64,000 nucleotides of DNA from Hemibagrus wyckioides. Taxonomy: Eukaryota; Chordata; Actinopteri; Siluriformes; Bagridae. A program made the translations under genes and the position numbers. The stretch covers positions 31,070,901-31,134,900 of the forward strand of contig NC_080716.1 in the NCBI RefSeq assembly GCF_019097595.1, given 5' to 3'. The notes below the pieces were generated by a model, which worked only from the letters and a program-made list of their open reading frames with translations, had not been told where the DNA came from and ran no database searches. This document shows positions 60,701 to 64,000 of this stretch, piece by piece (positions within the stretch are counted from its first letter, which is position 1; each line of letters starts with the position of its first letter).

Positions 60701-62506
60701 AATCTGGACTGCAATACAATCACCAAGGGAGGAGCGAGTCTCTAGAGGGTTGTGTTTTACAAACCCTGATATGTTTGTGGTCATGTGATCATATTTTCAT
60801 TCACAAGCATTCAAAGAGACACTGGAGCAGAGAAGGGACCTTGGCTCTTGTTTTCTGTTTCTGTCTCATAAAGTAATTTAATATCTTGATGAGGGTCACG
60901 CCCTGTGATGGACTGGCGACTTGTCCAGGGTGTACCCCTGTCTTTCGCCCTATGTGCGCTGGGATAGGCTCCAGCAGACCCCCATGACCCTAATTAGGAA
61001 TAAGCGGGTATAGACAATGGATGGATGGATGAGGGTCACTGATAAACAACTAAATACTGCAAGTAGCAGCAGTCAAACATCTGCATGAGACCACAAACAT
61101 GAGGTGACATCTGCATAGAAAATCACAGATGTGATTGCACTACTTCTACACAATTTCCTCTGAAGAGGACAGACAAAAACACCAACATGGCTGATAAAAA
61201 AAAGTCACAGAGAAGCTCCTGTAAAACAGTACCCACTACCCCATGTGCATTTAAACCTGTCCAGACTAATCTAGACTTGTGATCCAGCAGAACACAAAAT
61301 AGAGGAGTTGCTTAATCGACTATAAAACAGCAGGCACTCTGTTTTCCTTTCTGTTACTTGGCACATATACATGTATGGAAAATTAAATAACTGTCCCCCT
61401 GGCCAACATCCGCTAGCCTAACTTTATTTTTTATTTTTTGCTAGCGATGTCAGCTGTTAATTGTACCTTATGTCACATCTTTGAGCCACAAGAACAACCT
61501 CTAAAGGAACAGCATCTTATTTTAAAAACCCCAAATATCTGTTGTATGTAGAGCAGCAGCTCTAGTCTTATGTGTTTCATGTGGATCTGCTTTTTTTTTT
61601 CATTCCAACCACAGCTTCCTCCTTTAGCTCCTCCCACTCATCTACAAAGAGCAGATGATGATTCCAGCATTTACCACTTGTTTTTTTTTGTGCAGTTCCA
61701 GTACATGGTCCAGATATTAATAATGCAGTAGATATTGCTAAAGGTCCCACCACGAACACTGTACATGCATTTAAATTGAACTGTGTCATAAAACTTTAAA
61801 CACCTATCCTCTGATGCCATTTTTAATCTCTTTCTAAGCTTGTAAGTTAATTGCTGTTACTTCCTGGAGTTCTACATGCTCTGGTTGAAATGATCATCTC
61901 CTTCGCCATCGTTCCTTCATCTCCGATGAAATGAACGCTAGCTGACGGAGTCGTGGGTCGCTTTCTGCTTTCCAGCTCATCTGACAAGAGCTAAGAAAAG
62001 CAAGCTGTGACTCATATGCTCTCGTGCTCTATATGGTAATTTTACTTCTTGAGATTTTTTTTTTTTTTTCATTTTTCATCCTTCGCTCACTGCAACATGC
62101 TAAAAATATGTAAACACAGAAACAGTGGCTTGGAGCTGCAGTGCCTGCCACACTGCATGAGTTTTGCATATAGTCAGGACTTTAACCTGTCTTGGGGTTT
62201 TTACAAATCTGGGTTTTTGTGTGTGTGTGTTTATTGCAAAGCCTCATGATGACTTAAGGGATTTTTTTCAGGGGCACTTCATCGTTTTTCTTCCTCTCAG
62301 CCCGGACTGCACTTCATATCAGACAGATCCTGAAGTCTCTCTAAATGAGTAACGAGGGAGAGAAACACAGGGATCAAAGGAAGAGAGAGAGAGGGAGAGA
62401 GAGAGCGATGGAGAAGAGAATGAGGGAAGAGCCTCTCGAGTAGGAAGATGAATTTACTCAAGAGTCTCTCTAGGGCTGAACGTGTGAAAGAAGGATAAGT
62501 GAGGAT

Positions 62507-62564
<58 letters not shown>

Positions 62565-63670
62565 GCTCTGATGCTGTACAAGATCTTTGCCTCAAGGCAA
62601 ATCTCCCTTCTAATCTGTTCCTCTAATTAATTTTCTGTCACACCAACTAACATCAGAGTGAAGTTTTACGCTCCAAAGTGCAGATGCAAGCTACTTGAAA
62701 AGAGTACATACTTGAGGATCTTTAGTGGGATGGACGTGTCTTTGATGGCCACGATGACGCCACCGTGATCCAGATACAGGATGTGATGCTCCTCTTCGAA
62801 CACCTGAGAAAATATAAACTCATATCAGGTTATGTTTAAGGCAGGTCCACCCTGATTCAGTTTTGACCCTCAAAATGGACGTGTCATAAAATTAGTGAAA
62901 AGCCTCTGTGTCACCTGGAGAAGCTGCTGCTGTAACCATAAAGACTGTCCTCTTGCTCACATTGAACACTGTGTAAACAGATTCAGTACTATTCCTCTTT
63001 CCTTCTGGACTCTGTTATGATTTCTATATTCTGATGAAATAATCTTTTCCTATGCTCACAAGGTTTCTCATCATCAGTATTCTTTTAAAAATTCCACCAA
63101 GTACTTTTTATGCATTTATAGTTACAGTAAATATTATAAAACATCAGGGATACAGGTTCTCACTTAGGTTTAAGTAGTTACTAATAAAAAAAATCAGTGT
63201 AAATTCCTCTGTCCTGCAAATGTTGGTAAGGTTCCATCTGTTACAAAACACTGAAACTAGAGACTCCTTCCATAAATCTTAAATAAACATACAAGTCTGA
63301 GGTGTTGCTATGGAAACATATTAATAATATAGTGAACAATATTGTTATTGCTATAGAAAACACTCTATAGGAATCGACACTTTCTGACCAATCAGAATGC
63401 AGGAATCAACAGTGCTAAGAAATTTCATTCACTAAATGCATGAGAAAGAAAGAGAGGCAAACAGTAAGGAAAGAGGAAGAACGGAGGGCCGGAAGAATGC
63501 AGGAGGAACGTTTGTATTTGCAGAGCTAATCAGAGTTACACTGTGAAAATGAAAATGAAAATAGAAGAGATTACGAAGGGGATAAAAGTGATTGTGGAAG
63601 CAGAAGGGCTGATGTAGCAAGAATGAAAAAGAAAAGAGAGAGAGAATGAGAAAGAGAGAGTGAGAGTGAG

Positions 63671-63704
<34 letters not shown>

Positions 63705-64000
63705 AAAGCTCCAAGATCTGGATGGATGAGGTGGATTCAGCCAGAGGCTCATTTCCAACTGCATGCTACATTATTTGAGGAGAGCGCCATTATTTATACA
63801 AGAGATACCATGATTAGCTAGCATGGCTGTTGCTTCCTCCCTGAGAGCAGGACGGTTAAGGATTACTGACTACAAGCCTGGATGGTTGTGGAATTGTGGG
63901 GAATAAAAACCTTAATAAAGGTTTTTTTTGGCCAGAATTTCTCTTACAGAATGTCCTTACCTGTCTCCAGGTCTTTCCACAGTCATTGGTGATGTACATC
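46982..64000 (-). CDS. sorcs2: sorcs2: VPS10-domain sorting receptor SorCS2, 3' part (5' end beyond the window)
   Basis: Sixteen exons in transcript order: >64000-63961, 62803-62712, 60064-59957, 56387-56267, 54769-54636, 54216-54094, 53818-53647, 52545-52359, 52064-51931, 51850-51727, 51024-50912, 50766-50662, 50529-50430, 48699-48597, 47792-47635 and 47046-46982. All junction phases agree. A BNR-type motif (TNDCGKTW) and FEEEHHILYLDHGG start the visible part. Then come the cysteine-rich 10CC module (CIMGQ, CIKGKSYTSAL, CDYGFERS, CEGG), a PKD domain (YEKPGFYRVSV) and a second domain with NLTVFYWWIG. A transmembrane helix (ALAGILLVTFITTGLFLLY) and tail with HNEKEQEMTSPV and NHSGVVLSI follow. 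SorCS receptors sort neurotrophin-receptor cargo; SorCS2 pairs with p75NTR. The NHSGVVLS tail end favours SorCS2 over SorCS1/3. Confidence 0.92.
47941..48085 (-). repeat. Dispersed repeat copy in a sorcs2 intron
   Basis: Read inverted, it shares 'gattggt-c-gaaggtgtt' and 'atcgtttctatag-aacag-tcattcacagggg' with 57283-57445. A diverged relative is at 63300-63412. It is probably an old transposon fragment of unknown family. No coding capacity. Confidence 0.55.
48700..48830. repeat. CA and C-run microsatellites next to the transmembrane exon
   Basis: A (CA)n tract begins only about ten bases beyond the acceptor of the exon starting at 48699, and a C run lies at 48805-48820. Confidence 0.9.
48840..50429. 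other. sorcs2 intron, nothing recognised
   Basis: Intron sequence between the exons at 48699-48597 and 50529-50430. I find no repeat family or exon in it. Confidence 0.5.
52648..52892 (+). mobile_element. tRNA-derived SINE copy 2
   Basis: The head is CCTAGTGGTCCAGCAGCAGG, the B-box-like part GAGTTCGATTCCC and the tail GTGGTGACCCCAAACAGGGA. It is the same family as 39087-39312. It lies in the sorcs2 intron between exons 53818-53647 and 52545-52359, antisense to the gene. Confidence 0.8.
52930..53345. repeat. AT-rich tract ending in a TTTA microsatellite
   Basis: Very AT-rich intronic sequence with (TTTA)n at 53284-53342. No gene. Confidence 0.9.
54830..56240. repeat. GACAGACAGGTAAACAGAG minisatellite in a sorcs2 intron
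   Basis: About 1.4 kb of tandem, imperfect units of about 20-30 bp built from GACAGACAGGTAAACAGAG with AGGCAGACAG and AATCAGA variants. A block of about 160 bp near 55510-55665 is repeated directly at about 55670-55830. The long minus-strand open frames (217, 154 and 129 codons, rich in Leu, Ser, Cys) are repeat artefacts, except that the exon 54769-54636 lies just beside it. At least 15 plus-strand GTAAACA words occur. Confidence 0.92.
56700..58289. other. Large sorcs2 intron, right of exon 56387-56267
   Basis: Mostly unrecognised sequence. It includes a dispersed repeat copy at 57283-57445 (with 'ctgattggtcagaaggtgttgat') related to 47941-48085, and a short GA run at 57588-57601. No exon is seen. 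Confidence 0.5.
58290..59480. repeat. Purine-rich degenerate tandem repeat in a sorcs2 intron
   Basis: Loose units of the type GGACAGATGGAGGTGATGGTGATGGACAG run for about 1.2 kb. One clean local duplication is at 58868-58905 (GAATTGGGCGAGGGATGGGTG twice). Open frames on both strands reflect the bias only. Confidence 0.75.
59745..59940 (+). mobile_element. tRNA-derived SINE with GGATAAGGGC core
   Basis: The head is GGATAGCTCAGTAGCTAAGTC (A-box-like), the middle CCTTGAGCAAGGCTCTTAACC and the end CTCTGGATAAGGGCATGTGA... CCATAAATGTAAGGT. This is a common teleost SINE pattern. It lies 17 bp from the sorcs2 exon ending at 59957. Confidence 0.8.
60070..60880. other. sorcs2 intron, nothing recognised
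   Basis: Intron sequence without recognisable exon. Open frames at 60325-60582 and 60619-60876 lack any family resemblance. Confidence 0.45.
60885..61032 (+). mobile_element. L2-like LINE 3' tail
   Basis: The phrase CCCTGTGATGGACTGGCGAC, then TCCAGGGTGTACCCC, GGGATAGGCTCCAGCAG and AATAAGCGGGTATAGACAAT is the well-known 3' end of fish L2 elements, ending in ATGG repeats. 5'-truncated. Confidence 0.85.
61033..62370. other. sorcs2 intron, nothing recognised
   Basis: No exon or clear repeat family; T runs lie at 61590-61600 and 62055-62070. Confidence 0.45.
62380..62565. repeat. GA and TC microsatellites
   Basis: A (GA)n tract at 62383-62405 and a (TC)n tract at 62511-62565 face each other as a loose inverted repeat, 140 bp before the sorcs2 exon ending at 62712. 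Confidence 0.9.
63410..63710. repeat. GA-rich tract with (GA)n microsatellite
   Basis: Purine-rich sorcs2 intron sequence with pure (GA)n at 63675-63701. Confidence 0.9.

Overview
The window reads as nuclear DNA of a teleost fish. It has short GT-AG introns, a tandem cluster of fish-type TRIM (finTRIM / TRIM25-like) genes, Tc1-like and Ty3/gypsy elements, tRNA-derived SINEs, an L2-like LINE tail, and the 3' two-thirds of a vertebrate sorcs2 gene. The repeat flavour (SINE ending in a GGATAAGGGC-type core, L2 tail with ATGG units) would suit an ostariophysan such as a catfish, but I cannot fix the species.

Layout. From 1 to about 42.3 kb lies a TRIM cluster. There are five full-length genes (A 955-3048 +, B 7073-9264 -, C 16715-18807 +, D 23467-25671 -, E 33984-36621 -), one gene that has lost most of its B30.2 domain (F 38431-41752 -) and one RING/B-box pseudogene fragment (G about 13822-14260 -). 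All six multi-exon genes share one architecture: exons of about 550-580, 96, 222-234, 139-148, 27 or 39, and about 524-542 bp, with the start codon exactly two bases after the first coding-exon acceptor. The last exon carries the PRY/SPRY (B30.2) domain. Genes A and B are convergent, and so are C and D. B and C are divergent, head to head across about 4 kb that holds a decayed IN-before-RT gypsy element and pseudogene G. About 7.7 kb (1-7725) is repeated nearly identically at 15761-24119. The repeat stops inside gene D, so D is a chimera with the B30.2 exon of gene B and the RING-to-coiled-coil part of an E/F-type gene.

From 42.4 to 43.7 kb is a Tc1-like transposon. From 43.7 to 47 kb is the region downstream of sorcs2, including a degenerate minisatellite. 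From 46982 to the window end, on the minus strand, 16 exons of sorcs2 can be placed with consistent splice phases. They run from the last VPS10 beta-propeller blade through the 10CC module, PKD domain and membrane-proximal domain to the transmembrane helix and tail. Its introns are rich in tandem repeats, SINEs and microsatellites.

What stands out. The third TRIM intron is exactly 95 bp and nearly invariant in all six paralogues while every other intron differs. Five TRIM promoters share an ATF/CRE-like site, with a CTCF-like site about 55 bp further upstream in four of them. Gene D shows domain swapping and gene F shows B30.2 loss. Functionally the TRIM genes would encode RING E3 ubiquitin ligases whose B30.2 domains recognise targets, probably in antiviral defence. 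The neighbouring sorcs2 encodes an unrelated neuronal sorting receptor.
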